Origin: Sulfurimonas autotrophica DSM 16294
Lineage (GTDB): Bacteria > Campylobacterota > Campylobacteria > Campylobacterales > Sulfurimonadaceae
Length of the DNA: 64,000 bases
Direction of reading: 5' to 3'
Assembly: GCF_000147355.1 (NCBI RefSeq)
Contig: NC_014506.1
Coordinates: forward strand, 992,001 to 1,056,000
Below the pieces are notes generated by a model. That model saw only the letters and a program-made list of their open reading frames with translations. It did no database searches and was not told the DNA's origin. Position numbers and translations under genes: made by a program. Positions 26,064-34,707 of this stretch are shown here, one piece after another. How positions within the stretch are numbered: position 1 is the stretch's first letter; every line of letters begins with the position of its first letter.

Positions 26064-26513
26064 TTAATCATAAATTATACTTTTAAAAAGAATAAATATT
26101 CCATATAAAATAATAAAATTAAAGAAAAAATAGGTAATTAATTTGATAAAAATAAAAAAATCAAGCCCAAAAATAATCAAAAAAGGAGAAAAAAGCTCCA
26201 AAAAGGCGGTTATAAATGCGCTGTAAATTATTATTTGCATCTCTTTAGTATCTCTTTTGCCCGTAAAAATTAAAAAATGCAGCACAACCATGACAAAAAG
26301 CCCAAAAGCAAAAATATGAGGCACTATTATTTTTAAAAGACCGTTAAAAGTTTTTGCTGTAGAAAAAGCAGCTTCACTGCCAAGATAATACTGCCGGATG
26401 CTCTCATATGAAAAGCCTATTTTATCGGCAAAAATAAGCGCTGCACTGACAAGCAGTAAAACAGTAAAAAGTAAAAACCAGCCTATTGCATATTTGTAGG
26501 CTTTACTCGGCAA
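26064..26513 (-). CDS. Four-helix membrane protein of the flavin-cytochrome operon
   Basis: A 149-residue integral membrane protein with four hydrophobic helices (about residues 10-30, 62-85, 95-118 and 122-146). The second helix has two His residues 13 apart (VPHIFAFGLFVMVVLHF), a spacing close to that of haem-b ligands in some quinone-reactive cytochromes; this is only a hint. It starts with TTG at 26513, overlapping the stop of the preceding membrane gene by 11 bases. I do not recognise the family. A role as quinone-reactive or anchor subunit for the cytochrome is inference from position. Confidence 0.75.
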   Translation of the reverse strand: MPSKAYKYAIGWFLLFTVLLLVSAALIFADKIGFSYESIRQYYLGSEAAFSTAKTFNGLLKIIVPHIFAFGLFVMVVLHFLIFTGKRDTKEMQIIIYSAFITAFLELFSPFLIIFGLDFFIFIKLITYFFFNFIILYGIFILFKSIIYD

Positions 26514-26979
26514 AATTAAGTTCCCATAAGGATTTTAGTGCCATGTAAAATGCAATAACATGCCAGGAAAAAAAACATACTAAGTATATACCTATAAATT
26601 CTGCAGAGTAAAAATAAGCAGCTGTTAATGCAATAGGGCAGAGTATGCCAAATACCATTAAAAGATTCATTATAAGTATTGTATTTTGTTTTTTGTACAA
26701 GAGGCGTATAAAAACAGCACTCAAGGTCAGAAGCAGCATCATCAAAAAGAAAATCTGAATATGTATAAATTCCAAAAACACAGACTTGTTCATGGGGTCT
26801 AAAAATTCATCTGCATTGCCAAAAAGTGTTGTACTGACTGTATGAATACTTAAGCCGAGTGTATGATTTTTTACAAATATATCAAAGATAAGATAAAGCA
26901 TTATAAAAATTAAAAGCCCGTTGAGCAGAGGCTTCATACCTTTGTCTTGTTTGACATTTTTTATAAGAGTAAAACGCAA
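26503..26979 (-). CDS. Second four-helix membrane protein of the flavin-cytochrome operon
   Basis: A 158-residue protein with four predicted helices (about 17-36, 68-92, 100-120 and 126-148). Histidines are embedded in helix 2 (FLEFIHIQIFF) and helix 4 (FFSWHVIAFY), so intramembrane haem is possible. The start is uncertain: TTG at 26979 directly follows the FMN-protein stop, and an ATG at 26937 (MKPLLNG) is an alternative with AAAGG very close to it. It overlaps the next gene by 11 bases. Family unknown to me; its partners suggest a membrane electron-transfer subunit. Confidence 0.72.
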   Translation of the reverse strand: MRFTLIKNVKQDKGMKPLLNGLLIFIMLYLIFDIFVKNHTLGLSIHTVSTTLFGNADEFLDPMNKSVFLEFIHIQIFFLMMLLLTLSAVFIRLLYKKQNTILIMNLLMVFGILCPIALTAAYFYSAEFIGIYLVCFFSWHVIAFYMALKSLWELNFAE

Positions 26980-27513
26980 TTATTTTTCTTGTAAAAGTTC
27001 ATTGTAGATTGCAAAGGCAATGCGTGAGCCGTCGGTTATACTTCTGGCACTAAGAGTCGCTCCCGTAATGGTAGGAATATCACGTGAGAGCTTGAGCATT
27101 TTATTTGTCGGTATATTTTGAAACTGAGAAGTCCATGTTTTAGAAGGAATGTATTCGTGAGGCTCGTTAAAAGCGATGACTTCTATACCTTTTAATACAC
27201 CATCTTTTGTAATAAGGTACATAACTACCGCATTTTTAGAACGAACCTTTTTATTGATTAAAATACCGTACCCTAAAATTTTTCCACGTTTCTCGGCTAT
27301 ATAGATACGATAAATTTTTGTTTGCAGTTTTACTTTTGCACTGGATTGTATCTTTTTAAACATAGCAGAAGAGAGCAGAATATTTTTTTTACGTATTGTC
27401 GCTGTTTGAGAGTAATTTTCTTTCATTGCATCTATCGGGGAGAGTAAAACTTCCGCCGATAGAGAATTTGTAAGAGAGAAAATGAGTAAAGACAGGAGAA
27501 GAATATGCTTCAT
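26980..27513 (-). CDS. Secreted FMN-binding domain protein, probable ApbE substrate
   Basis: A 177-residue exported protein: signal peptide MKHILLLSLLIFSLTNSLSA, then one FMN_bind domain (residues 60-175). The segment GILINKKVRSKNAVVMYLIT leads to the motif PTITGATLSARSIT, where the Thr of TGAT is the expected site for covalent FMN, as in NqrC and RnfG. Those relatives belong to multi-subunit ion pumps, none of which is seen here. It stands second in the operon after the porin, and apbE is encoded convergently 2 kb away. It is a probable periplasmic flavin electron carrier. Confidence 0.88.
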   Translation of the reverse strand: MKHILLLSLLIFSLTNSLSAEVLLSPIDAMKENYSQTATIRKKNILLSSAMFKKIQSSAKVKLQTKIYRIYIAEKRGKILGYGILINKKVRSKNAVVMYLITKDGVLKGIEVIAFNEPHEYIPSKTWTSQFQNIPTNKMLKLSRDIPTITGATLSARSITDGSRIAFAIYNELLQEK

Positions 27514-27557
27514 TTTTTATCTCGCTTTTATAAATTTTTTATGATTATATCAAAACT

Positions 27558-28781
27558 CTAGAAAATAAAACCAAGAGAGACACTAAATGTATCAGAATCT
27601 ATTTTTGTATTTGCTAAATCATTATTTGCCATTGCATAATCCATTTTAAGAACAACCTGCTCATGTGGAAAGAAGTTCACACCGACTGTTGTCGTATCAA
27701 CAGAGTCAAAACCTGTTCCGTTTGCGAGTGTTTCTTGAGGATTTATCGTCTCATACTGAATAAACACCGGTAATTTTTTCTCAATTGATGTCAGGCTAAG
27801 TACATCAAAACTGGCATTAATATAACCGCCGCTCATATCTTTAACCTGTGTACCTGTTGTCTCAGAACGACTTGTTTGCGTATATGTACCATATACTCTA
27901 GCACCGTTATATTCATAGTTTAGGTGAACATCGTACATTGTTATTTTACTATCAGCATAAAGAGATGCACCGACGAGTAAACCGTTTATACCGGTATAAT
28001 CAATACGCCCGACACCTGCAAAACCGGGATTTGCAACTTCAAAAGAACCCCCGCGACCTGACCGTAACCATTTCGCACCTGCTGTATCATCGGGCTGTAA
28101 CGCACTGACACCTGCTAGTTTATATTCAATATCATCCGTAATATTACCATAGAGCATGGCACCGCTTTCATTCCAGGTAGTAGGAATAAGATACTTTGAT
28201 GTCTGCGGGCGCTGTACTGTTGTAAAGAGTGTCGGTTCATGTCTTTGATTGATTAATCCTACAGGCATTAAAAAGTTACCCAGACGTACATTAAAGTTTT
28301 TGTTTATCAAAAAATCAAGATACATAAATTCAACAAGAACTTCATCACCGCCGCCGTCAGCAGTAACACCGCCGCCTTCATACTCTATTTCTGTATTTAA
28401 AATAATATTATCACTGAATTTGTATCCTAAATACATAATGAGTCTTTTTACCTGTGTCTCAGAAGAATCAGCACTGTTATCATCTGAATCAGTATTCGCA
28501 TAATACATTTCACCGTATCCGCCGATACTTAAAGGTGATTTTGAATAATAGATTTTAGAAGCTGCAGCACCTAACCCGCTGTGAGATTGTTTTGTATCAA
28601 CAGTTGTATAACTGAAACCTGTTTTTAAATCACTTGTCTCGTCTATAAGAGACTGTGTTGTCTCTTTAAGCTGCTTTATCTCTTCTTTGAGCATTTGTAT
28701 ATCTGCTTTATCATCCCCGAAAGAGGCACTACTTACTAATAACATACTCGCTAATGCTAGTGAGATTTTTGATTTATTCAT
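27558..28781 (-). CDS. Outer-membrane porin with N-terminal coiled coil
   Basis: A protein of 407 residues with signal peptide MNKSKISLALASMLLVSSASFG and a short coiled coil (DIQMLKEEIKQLKETTQSL) that can bind peptidoglycan or trimerise. A beta-barrel follows with alternating strands and the terminal aromatic signature SVSLGFIF. It resembles phosphate-selective (OprO/OprP) porins such as those of other Campylobacterota; the transported solute cannot be told. I chose 28781 because AAAAGGATT lies before it; the frame extends upstream to 28868 without a signal. It heads the operon with the flavin and cytochrome genes. Confidence 0.88.
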   Translation of the reverse strand: MNKSKISLALASMLLVSSASFGDDKADIQMLKEEIKQLKETTQSLIDETSDLKTGFSYTTVDTKQSHSGLGAAASKIYYSKSPLSIGGYGEMYYANTDSDDNSADSSETQVKRLIMYLGYKFSDNIILNTEIEYEGGGVTADGGGDEVLVEFMYLDFLINKNFNVRLGNFLMPVGLINQRHEPTLFTTVQRPQTSKYLIPTTWNESGAMLYGNITDDIEYKLAGVSALQPDDTAGAKWLRSGRGGSFEVANPGFAGVGRIDYTGINGLLVGASLYADSKITMYDVHLNYEYNGARVYGTYTQTSRSETTGTQVKDMSGGYINASFDVLSLTSIEKKLPVFIQYETINPQETLANGTGFDSVDTTTVGVNFFPHEQVVLKMDYAMANNDLANTKIDSDTFSVSLGFIF

Positions 28782-28874
28782 TGCTAATCCTTTTAATGTG
28801 ATTATGATATTTACTATCAAAATCTTTTTGAATGGAGAAAGTGTATAATATTTTTTTATAAATGTCAATAGTTA

Positions 28875-28889
28875 TGATAATTATTATTA
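28875..28889. promoter_or_regulatory. Near-consensus Fur box between divergent genes
   Basis: TGATAAT-T-ATTATTA differs from the 7-1-7 inverted repeat TGATAAT-N-ATTATCA at one base. On the minus strand it ends six bases before a perfect TTGACA (28863-28868) leading to the porin operon. On the plus strand it covers the -35 region of a TATAAT at 28911-28916 ahead of the gene at 28942. Iron control of one or both sides is possible. Confidence 0.5.
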
Positions 28890-28941
28890 AAATATAATCA
28901 AATTCTTTGATATAATAAAGAAAAAATTAGATTGAGAGTTT

Positions 28942-29664
28942 ATGAGAGAAATATTTATAAGAGATGAAGACGGCAGTAAAGTATATATAGAAGTTGATTT
29001 AAATGCATATGCATATAGTAATAAGTATGGATGGTTATTGAGTGTATTTATAAAGTTTGATGCTTTAGATGAAAGTGTAGAGGGATTTGAAGAGTTTTTA
29101 GATGCAAAAGAGTCGTTAATCATCACACTGGAGCATGAAGAAAAGGCTAAATATGTCGGTTCACGCGTTGTAGATGGCTGGAGTGAACTCTATTTTTATG
29201 CGGCTGATTCAAAAGGCTTGGATTTTGTCGTAAAAAGTATTTTACAACCGGCAAATTATGTGTATGAAAGTAATGTGGTTCGTGATTCCAAATGGGATTT
29301 TCATTATCGCAATCTTGCTCCGACTGAATTAGAATTATGCCATATACAGAGTGAAAAGATAATCTTTTTACTTCAAGAAGAGGGTGATAATTTAGAAATT
29401 CCCAGAACAGTGGAACATTATGTTTCATTTACAACGCCGACACAAAAAAATAGATTTATAAATTCATTAGAACTTGAAGGTTTTAGCTTTAAAGATGAAA
29501 TCAGCAGTGATGAATTTGAGCATGGTGTAGCTCTTGTCAAAACTCATGCTGTTACATCAGAGGAAATACAAAAAGTTGTAAACGAGCTCTTTGAAGTAAT
29601 TAAAAAAGAGCAGGGATATTATGAAGGCTGGAGTACACTTTTAGCACAAGATGAGAATGTTTAA
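28942..29664 (+). CDS. DUF695 plus RraB-like domain protein
   Basis: A cytosolic protein of 240 residues without membrane segments. Residues 1-125 fit DUF695 (WxxELYFYAADSKGLDF, SKWDFHYRNLAPTELE). Residues 130-235 fit the RraB family (DNLEIPRTVEHYVSF...FINSLELEGF...YYEGWSTL), whose E. coli member inhibits RNase E. Campylobacterota generally lack RNase E, so the RraB-like part should have another target. The start follows GAGAG, and TATAAT at 28911 is the likely -10. It overlaps the next gene by 14 bases and opens the operon with the acyltransferase and dgkA. Assignment is from recognition of the pattern. Confidence 0.7.
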   Translation: MREIFIRDEDGSKVYIEVDLNAYAYSNKYGWLLSVFIKFDALDESVEGFEEFLDAKESLIITLEHEEKAKYVGSRVVDGWSELYFYAADSKGLDFVVKSILQPANYVYESNVVRDSKWDFHYRNLAPTELELCHIQSEKIIFLLQEEGDNLEIPRTVEHYVSFTTPTQKNRFINSLELEGFSFKDEISSDEFEHGVALVKTHAVTSEEIQKVVNELFEVIKKEQGYYEGWSTLLAQDENV

Positions 29665-31486
29665 GATAGCAGGTGTTATTAACTACATAGTTGTAGTTTT
29701 TATGAACGCTTTTACTGACCTTGGGCATAAAATAATTATACAAAACACTATATTTAAGGTCTATGACGGCAGTACACAAATAGTACTGACGGCAATTGTG
29801 AATGCCTTGGTATTGCTTCCTTTTATTTTGGTTTTTTCTCCTTCGGGCTTTTTAGCTGACAGATTTCCTAAAAATAAAATAATGGAGTATTCTGCTGTTT
29901 TTGCTGTTGTTATTACTTTAGGAATTACCTATGCGTATTATCACGGTTATTTTATTTTTGCATTTATTTTGACTTTTTTACTTGCTATGCAGAGTGCAAT
30001 TTACGGACCTGCAAAGTATGGCTACATAAAAGAGTTAGTGGGCGTAAAGTTTCTCAGTAGTGGCAACAGTGCCGTTCAGGCGACAACAACAGTTGCAATT
30101 TTGGGCGGTATTATTTTTTACACGGTTCTTTTTGAAGGGATGTATAATGATTTATTAATAACAGAGTCCCAAATTTTACAAGCTATTGCTCCTTTGGGCT
30201 GGCTTTTGGTGATTGGTTCGGTGGTAGAGTGGTTTTTGGCCTCCAAACTGCCAAATAAAATGATAGAAGCCAGTAAACGTGATTTTAAACTGAGAAAATA
30301 TATGGGCGGTGTCTATTTATTTAAAAATCTTAAAACAGTGACAAGAAATAGAGAAATTTTTGAGGCAATTATTGCACTCAGCCTTTTTTGGTCTATATCG
30401 CAGGTTGTTTTGGCGGTATTTGGCGAGTATGCCAAAGATGTGTTACATGTAACCAATACTATTTTTGTTCAAGGTGTTATGGCACTCGCGGGTATAGGCA
30501 TTGTTACAGGCTCTATTATGGTTTCAAAACTTTCAAGATTTTATATTAATGTGGGATTAGCCGGAATTGGTGCAACGATTATAACAATTATAGTTTTTAT
30601 AGTTCCCTTTTTGCATTCAATGGTACTGATGGCAGTTGTATTTACATTATTTGGTATTTTTGCGGCATTTATCTTGGTTCCGTTAAATGCAAGAATTCAG
30701 TATTTGGCTTCACGTGTACATTTAGGCATTATTTTGGCGGCAAATAATTTTATACAAAATATTTTCATGTTCTCCTTTCTTACCATAACAACACTCTTTG
30801 CATATTTTGGTATGAATGCCGAGCTGCTTTTTTATTTAATGACTTTTGTAGGTATTTATTTGGTACGTAATTTGTATAAAAGGTATGCTGTGGACATGTT
30901 TTGGTCATTGATGGGCTTATTTTCAACACTAAGACATGAATATATATATGCCGGTTTGGAGAACATACCGCAAGATAAAGCTGTTTTACTGCTTGGTAAC
31001 CATGTGAGCTGGCTTGATTGGATTATATTGCAGCTTCCACTGCAAAGACGTATCAATTATATGATGGACAAAGATATTTATAATTGGAAGTTTTTTCATC
31101 CGATTTTTAAAAAAGGAGAAGCAATTGCTCTCTCGCCTAAAGCTTTTAAAGATGCCATTAAAGAGGCTCATAAAAGATTGCAAAACGGGAGTGTTGTAGC
31201 TCTGTTTCCAGAAGGTGAAATAACACAAGACGGAGAAATACACGAATTTCACAGAGGATACGAGCTTATTCCTAAGGATTACGACGGTGTGATAGTGCCA
31301 TTTTATATAGATAAAGGAATATTTGGAAGTTCTTTTACAAAATATAAACCAAAAAACAGTAAAAGAAATATTTTTAAGCGCAGAATAGTTAAAATCTATT
31401 TCGGAAAACTTCTGCCAATTGATATAAAAGCAAAAGAATTACAAGATATAATTTTAAAAATGAGAGAAAAATATGAAGCTGAATAA
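29651..31486 (+). CDS. MFS transporter fused to 1-acylglycerophosphate-type acyltransferase
   Basis: A 611-residue membrane protein. Residues 1-410 carry about 12 helices of an LplT-like major-facilitator transporter (motif SGFLADRFPKNK after helix 2). Residues 420-610 are a PlsC-type acyltransferase with NHVSWLDW (catalytic His-Asp) and FPEGEI. In E. coli, LplT flips lysophospholipids and Aas reacylates them; here transporter and acyltransferase are one chain and the acyl-ACP ligase part of Aas is absent. It probably recycles lysophospholipids. The start is ATG at 29651, with an alternative at 29657. The end overlaps dgkA by 14 bases. Confidence 0.9.
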   Translation: MRMFKIAGVINYIVVVFMNAFTDLGHKIIIQNTIFKVYDGSTQIVLTAIVNALVLLPFILVFSPSGFLADRFPKNKIMEYSAVFAVVITLGITYAYYHGYFIFAFILTFLLAMQSAIYGPAKYGYIKELVGVKFLSSGNSAVQATTTVAILGGIIFYTVLFEGMYNDLLITESQILQAIAPLGWLLVIGSVVEWFLASKLPNKMIEASKRDFKLRKYMGGVYLFKNLKTVTRNREIFEAIIALSLFWSISQVVLAVFGEYAKDVLHVTNTIFVQGVMALAGIGIVTGSIMVSKLSRFYINVGLAGIGATIITIIVFIVPFLHSMVLMAVVFTLFGIFAAFILVPLNARIQYLASRVHLGIILAANNFIQNIFMFSFLTITTLFAYFGMNAELLFYLMTFVGIYLVRNLYKRYAVDMFWSLMGLFSTLRHEYIYAGLENIPQDKAVLLLGNHVSWLDWIILQLPLQRRINYMMDKDIYNWKFFHPIFKKGEAIALSPKAFKDAIKEAHKRLQNGSVVALFPEGEITQDGEIHEFHRGYELIPKDYDGVIVPFYIDKGIFGSSFTKYKPKNSKRNIFKRRIVKIYFGKLLPIDIKAKELQDIILKMREKYEAE

Positions 31487-31838
31487 ACCAAAACACAACC
31501 TTTATAGAAATGGCATGTATGCAGTCGAGGGTTTTATAGATATTGTGAAAAATGAAACATCTTTTAAATGGCAGCTTTTAATGCTTTTTGTAATGGGTAT
31601 TGTTGCTTGGATCCTGCCTGTAGGCTTTGTGCATTCTAGCATACTTTTTATGTCTCTTTTTATACCTGTTTTAGCAGAAGTGGCAAACTCTGCCATAGAA
31701 AGAGTTGTAGATTTGGTGACAAGTGATTATCATATTTTAGCCAAACAGGCAAAAGATGCCGGTGCGACTTTAGTTTTATTGAGCTTAGTAGTCACATTGA
31801 TGATATGGATTTTTACTTTAATAGATGCTTTTGCATAG
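31473..31838 (+). CDS. dgkA: Diacylglycerol kinase
   Basis: A small three-helix inner-membrane kinase of 121 residues that phosphorylates diacylglycerol to phosphatidic acid. The DgkA marks are visible: an N-terminal amphipathic segment (YAVEGFIDIVKNETSFKWQ) and the active-site helix ELANSAIERVVDL in the form EVANSAIERVVDLV, with KDAGATLVLL after it. The gene overlaps the acyltransferase gene by 14 bases, a sensible pairing for phospholipid turnover. The carboxynorspermidine operon follows after 12 bases. Confidence 0.95.
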   Translation: MKLNKPKHNLYRNGMYAVEGFIDIVKNETSFKWQLLMLFVMGIVAWILPVGFVHSSILFMSLFIPVLAEVANSAIERVVDLVTSDYHILAKQAKDAGATLVLLSLVVTLMIWIFTLIDAFA

Positions 31839-31850
31839 GGAGAATTTATA

Positions 31851-33029
31851 ATGAATACGACTTTAATTATAGGTGCAGGCGGTGTGAGCCGTGTTGTAGT
31901 ACATAAATGTGTGCAAAATGCAGATGTCTTTGGAAAAATAGTGCTTGCAAGCAGAACAAAATCAAAATGTGATGATATAAAATCAGAGCTGCCTGATGCA
32001 GACATTGAGACTTATGCTCTTGATGCTGATAATACGCAGGAAATTACAGATTTGATAAACAAAGTCAAAGCAGATATAGTGATAAATGTTGCATTGCCGT
32101 ATCAGGATTTGACGATTATGGATGCCTGTATTGCAACGAAGACAGATTATTTGGACACTGCAAATTATGAACATCCGGATGAAGCAAAGTTTGAATATAA
32201 ACTCCAATGGGCAAAAGATGAAGCTTTTAAAAAAGCAGGTATTATGGGACTGCTTGGCAGCGGCTTTGACCCGGGTGTAACGAATGTATTTTGCGCATAT
32301 GCACAAAAACATTACTTTGATGAGATTCATACCATAGATATACTTGACTGTAATGCAGGGGACCATGGTTACCCTTTTGCAACAAACTTCAACCCTGAAA
32401 TAAATCTTCGTGAAGTCTCCGCAAACGGACGATATTGGGAAAACGGCAAATGGATAGAGACAAAGCCTATGGAAATAAAAATGGTGTGGGATTATCCTGA
32501 AGTAGGTCCTAAGGATAGCTATCTGCTTTACCATGAAGAGATGGAGTCGTTAGTCAAACACATTAAAGGTTTAAAACGTATTAGATTTTTTATGACTTTT
32601 GGCGCGAGTTATCTTACTCATATGAAATGTCTACAAAATATCGGCATGCTTGGTATAGAGCCTGTTGAATATAAAGGGCAAAAGATAATTCCGATAGAGT
32701 TTTTAAAAACACTGCTGCCTGATCCTGCTTCTCTTGGATCACGCACAAAAGGAAAAACAAATATCGGGATTGTGGCAGAGGGTATAAGAGACGGCAAAAA
32801 GAAAAAGATCTATATATATCAAGTTAGTGATCATGAAGCGTGCTACAAAGAAGTTAATTCTCAAGCCGTATCTTATACAACAGGTGTACCGGCAATGGTA
32901 GGTGCAAAACTGATGCTTGAAAAAGTTTGGTACAAAGAAGGTGTGCATAATATGGAAGAGTTTGATCCGGATCCATTTATGGAAGAACTAAATAAGCAGG
33001 GGCTTCCATGGAAGATTCAAGAATTGTGA
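31851..33029 (+). CDS. Carboxynorspermidine/carboxyspermidine synthase (saccharopine dehydrogenase family)
   Basis: An NADPH-dependent enzyme of 392 residues that joins aspartate semialdehyde to a diamine to form carboxyspermidine or carboxynorspermidine, the first step of the alternative polyamine route of Campylobacterota and Vibrio. The N-terminal Rossmann motif is IGAGGVSRVVVHK. The family segments YLDTANYEHPDEA and GSGFDPGVTNVFCAYA follow, then the C-terminal ATYTTGVPAM-like region. GGGAG precedes the ATG. The second enzyme of the pathway (decarboxylase) is encoded at 34704, with two HDOD genes between. The diamine used cannot be told from sequence. Confidence 0.92.
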   Translation: MNTTLIIGAGGVSRVVVHKCVQNADVFGKIVLASRTKSKCDDIKSELPDADIETYALDADNTQEITDLINKVKADIVINVALPYQDLTIMDACIATKTDYLDTANYEHPDEAKFEYKLQWAKDEAFKKAGIMGLLGSGFDPGVTNVFCAYAQKHYFDEIHTIDILDCNAGDHGYPFATNFNPEINLREVSANGRYWENGKWIETKPMEIKMVWDYPEVGPKDSYLLYHEEMESLVKHIKGLKRIRFFMTFGASYLTHMKCLQNIGMLGIEPVEYKGQKIIPIEFLKTLLPDPASLGSRTKGKTNIGIVAEGIRDGKKKKIYIYQVSDHEACYKEVNSQAVSYTTGVPAMVGAKLMLEKVWYKEGVHNMEEFDPDPFMEELNKQGLPWKIQEL

Positions 33030-33035
33030 AAATAG

Positions 33036-33863
33036 ATGACTTTTAACAATATAGTCAACGGTATTGATTCATTGCCTCCTTTGTCAGATGCTGCAAATAT
33101 AGTGCAGTCGCTGTATAGTTCGGGAGTTGAAAATATCGACGTGAAAAGGCTGATTAAAGTCATTGAATCCGATGCAATGCTGAGTGCCAATATATTAAAA
33201 ACCATAAATGCACCTTTTTTTGGCATGCGTAATAAAATAACTAGCATACCAAGGGCAATTCCCCTAATAGGTGCCAGACGAATACAAATGCTAGTTGTTA
33301 ATTATGCTATAAGAGAACATGTCAAAGCTGATCCAAGTATATATGGCTTTAATAATTTACAATTCAATGAAATTTGTCACCTCCAAAGTGCACTGTTGTT
33401 TCAATGGTATTCTAAAATAAATTTAAAAGATGCACAATATCTAACTTCATTGGCTTTGATGATGGAAAGTGGGAAATTAATTCTTGCAAAAGAAGTGATA
33501 GAAAGTGATTATGTCGGTGAATTTAGAAAATACTTTAATGAATGTCAAAATATTCAAGAATTTGAAAAAAGCCTTATTGGTACAACTTCTTATTATCTGA
33601 GTGCATTGTTATTTCAACATTGGAATTTAGATGAAAAATATATAAGAGTGTTAAAGGCTCTAGACTCAGACAACGAAGATGATCTTCAGATTTTATTTTA
33701 TGCTAATATTATAGAGATAATACGCGTAAGTATAAATGTAAAAGATATATTATCCGACACTGCAATCAGCAACGCTTCTATATTAGTAAAAGAATTGGGG
33801 ATGGATGATGAAATATTTATTACTGTAGCGAATGAAATTAAAGAAAACTACTTGAAATTATAA
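33036..33863 (+). CDS. HDOD-domain protein (first of a tandem pair)
   Basis: A cytosolic signalling-type protein of 275 residues whose core (LPPLSDAANIVQSLY...ESDAMLSANILKTINAPFFG...IPRAIPLIGARRI) is an HDOD domain, a non-catalytic relative of HD phosphohydrolases. The C-terminal 100 residues are helical without known signature. HDOD proteins often work with cyclic-di-GMP or two-component pathways. It starts seven bases after the synthase gene and is paralogous along its length to the next gene, so a local duplication is clear. Confidence 0.88.
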   Translation: MTFNNIVNGIDSLPPLSDAANIVQSLYSSGVENIDVKRLIKVIESDAMLSANILKTINAPFFGMRNKITSIPRAIPLIGARRIQMLVVNYAIREHVKADPSIYGFNNLQFNEICHLQSALLFQWYSKINLKDAQYLTSLALMMESGKLILAKEVIESDYVGEFRKYFNECQNIQEFEKSLIGTTSYYLSALLFQHWNLDEKYIRVLKALDSDNEDDLQILFYANIIEIIRVSINVKDILSDTAISNASILVKELGMDDEIFITVANEIKENYLKL

Positions 33864-33873
33864 GGAATATAAA

Positions 33874-34707
33874 ATGAATTTTGAAGCGATTGTAAGCACT
33901 ATTGATTCTTTGCCTCCATTATTAGATACGACACTTATAATAAACAAGTTGTATGCAGATGGTGATGAAAACATAGATATCAGAAAGCTTATAGTTGCGA
34001 TTGAATCTGACTCTCTTTTAAGTATTAATATTTTAAAAATGGTTAATTCTCCTTTATATGGTTTGTCTCAGCAGATAGTTTCTGTAACGCAAGCAGTGAC
34101 TCTTTTTGGAACACAAAAAATTTATGGTTTGGCTTTGGCTTATTCTATAAATAACATTGTTCGTGCAAATATCAGACCCTATGGAGTTACAAACAGAGTA
34201 TTTAATGATATAAGCCATTTGCAAAGTAGGTTAGTTTCACAATGGTTTTCCAAAATAGATAAGAAAACGGCAAAATATTTATCACCTTTGGCTTTAATAA
34301 TGGAGTCAGGCAAGCTCATTTTGGCAAAAGAGATAGTGAGTGCTTCACAAATTAAAGAATTTAATCTCGCTTTATCAATGAGCGAAAATATACCTCGGTA
34401 TGAAAATGATATTTTTGGAACTTCTTCTTATTATGTTGGCGGCTTACTTTTTGAGCATTGGAATCTTAATCCCAGATATGTTGATATTCTTAAAAGTTTG
34501 GATTTTGAATATGAATCTAAGACAAAAATAGATGTACATGTAGATATATTGGATATAGTGAGAACAGCTATAAATATAAAAGAAATTCTAAATGAAAAAT
34601 CAATTGCCAAAGCCTCCGAAATGGTAGAAGAATTAGGCTTTAATGTAGATAACTTTATAGATACGGCAGAAGAAATACAAATGGCATATATTGGAAATAG
34701 CAGATGA
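33874..34707 (+). CDS. HDOD-domain protein (second of a tandem pair)
   Basis: A 277-residue paralogue of the preceding gene: same order of segments (IDSLPPLLDTTLIINKLY...IESDSLLSINILKMVNSPLYG...VTQAVTLFGTQKI), same length, and the same MESGKLILAKEI and GTSSYYVGGLLFEHWNL stretches later. The conserved second half suggests that both bind a similar partner. AAGGAATATAAA precedes the ATG. Its stop overlaps the decarboxylase start (ATGA), so it is translationally coupled to polyamine synthesis. Confidence 0.88.
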   Translation: MNFEAIVSTIDSLPPLLDTTLIINKLYADGDENIDIRKLIVAIESDSLLSINILKMVNSPLYGLSQQIVSVTQAVTLFGTQKIYGLALAYSINNIVRANIRPYGVTNRVFNDISHLQSRLVSQWFSKIDKKTAKYLSPLALIMESGKLILAKEIVSASQIKEFNLALSMSENIPRYENDIFGTSSYYVGGLLFEHWNLNPRYVDILKSLDFEYESKTKIDVHVDILDIVRTAINIKEILNEKSIAKASEMVEELGFNVDNFIDTAEEIQMAYIGNSR

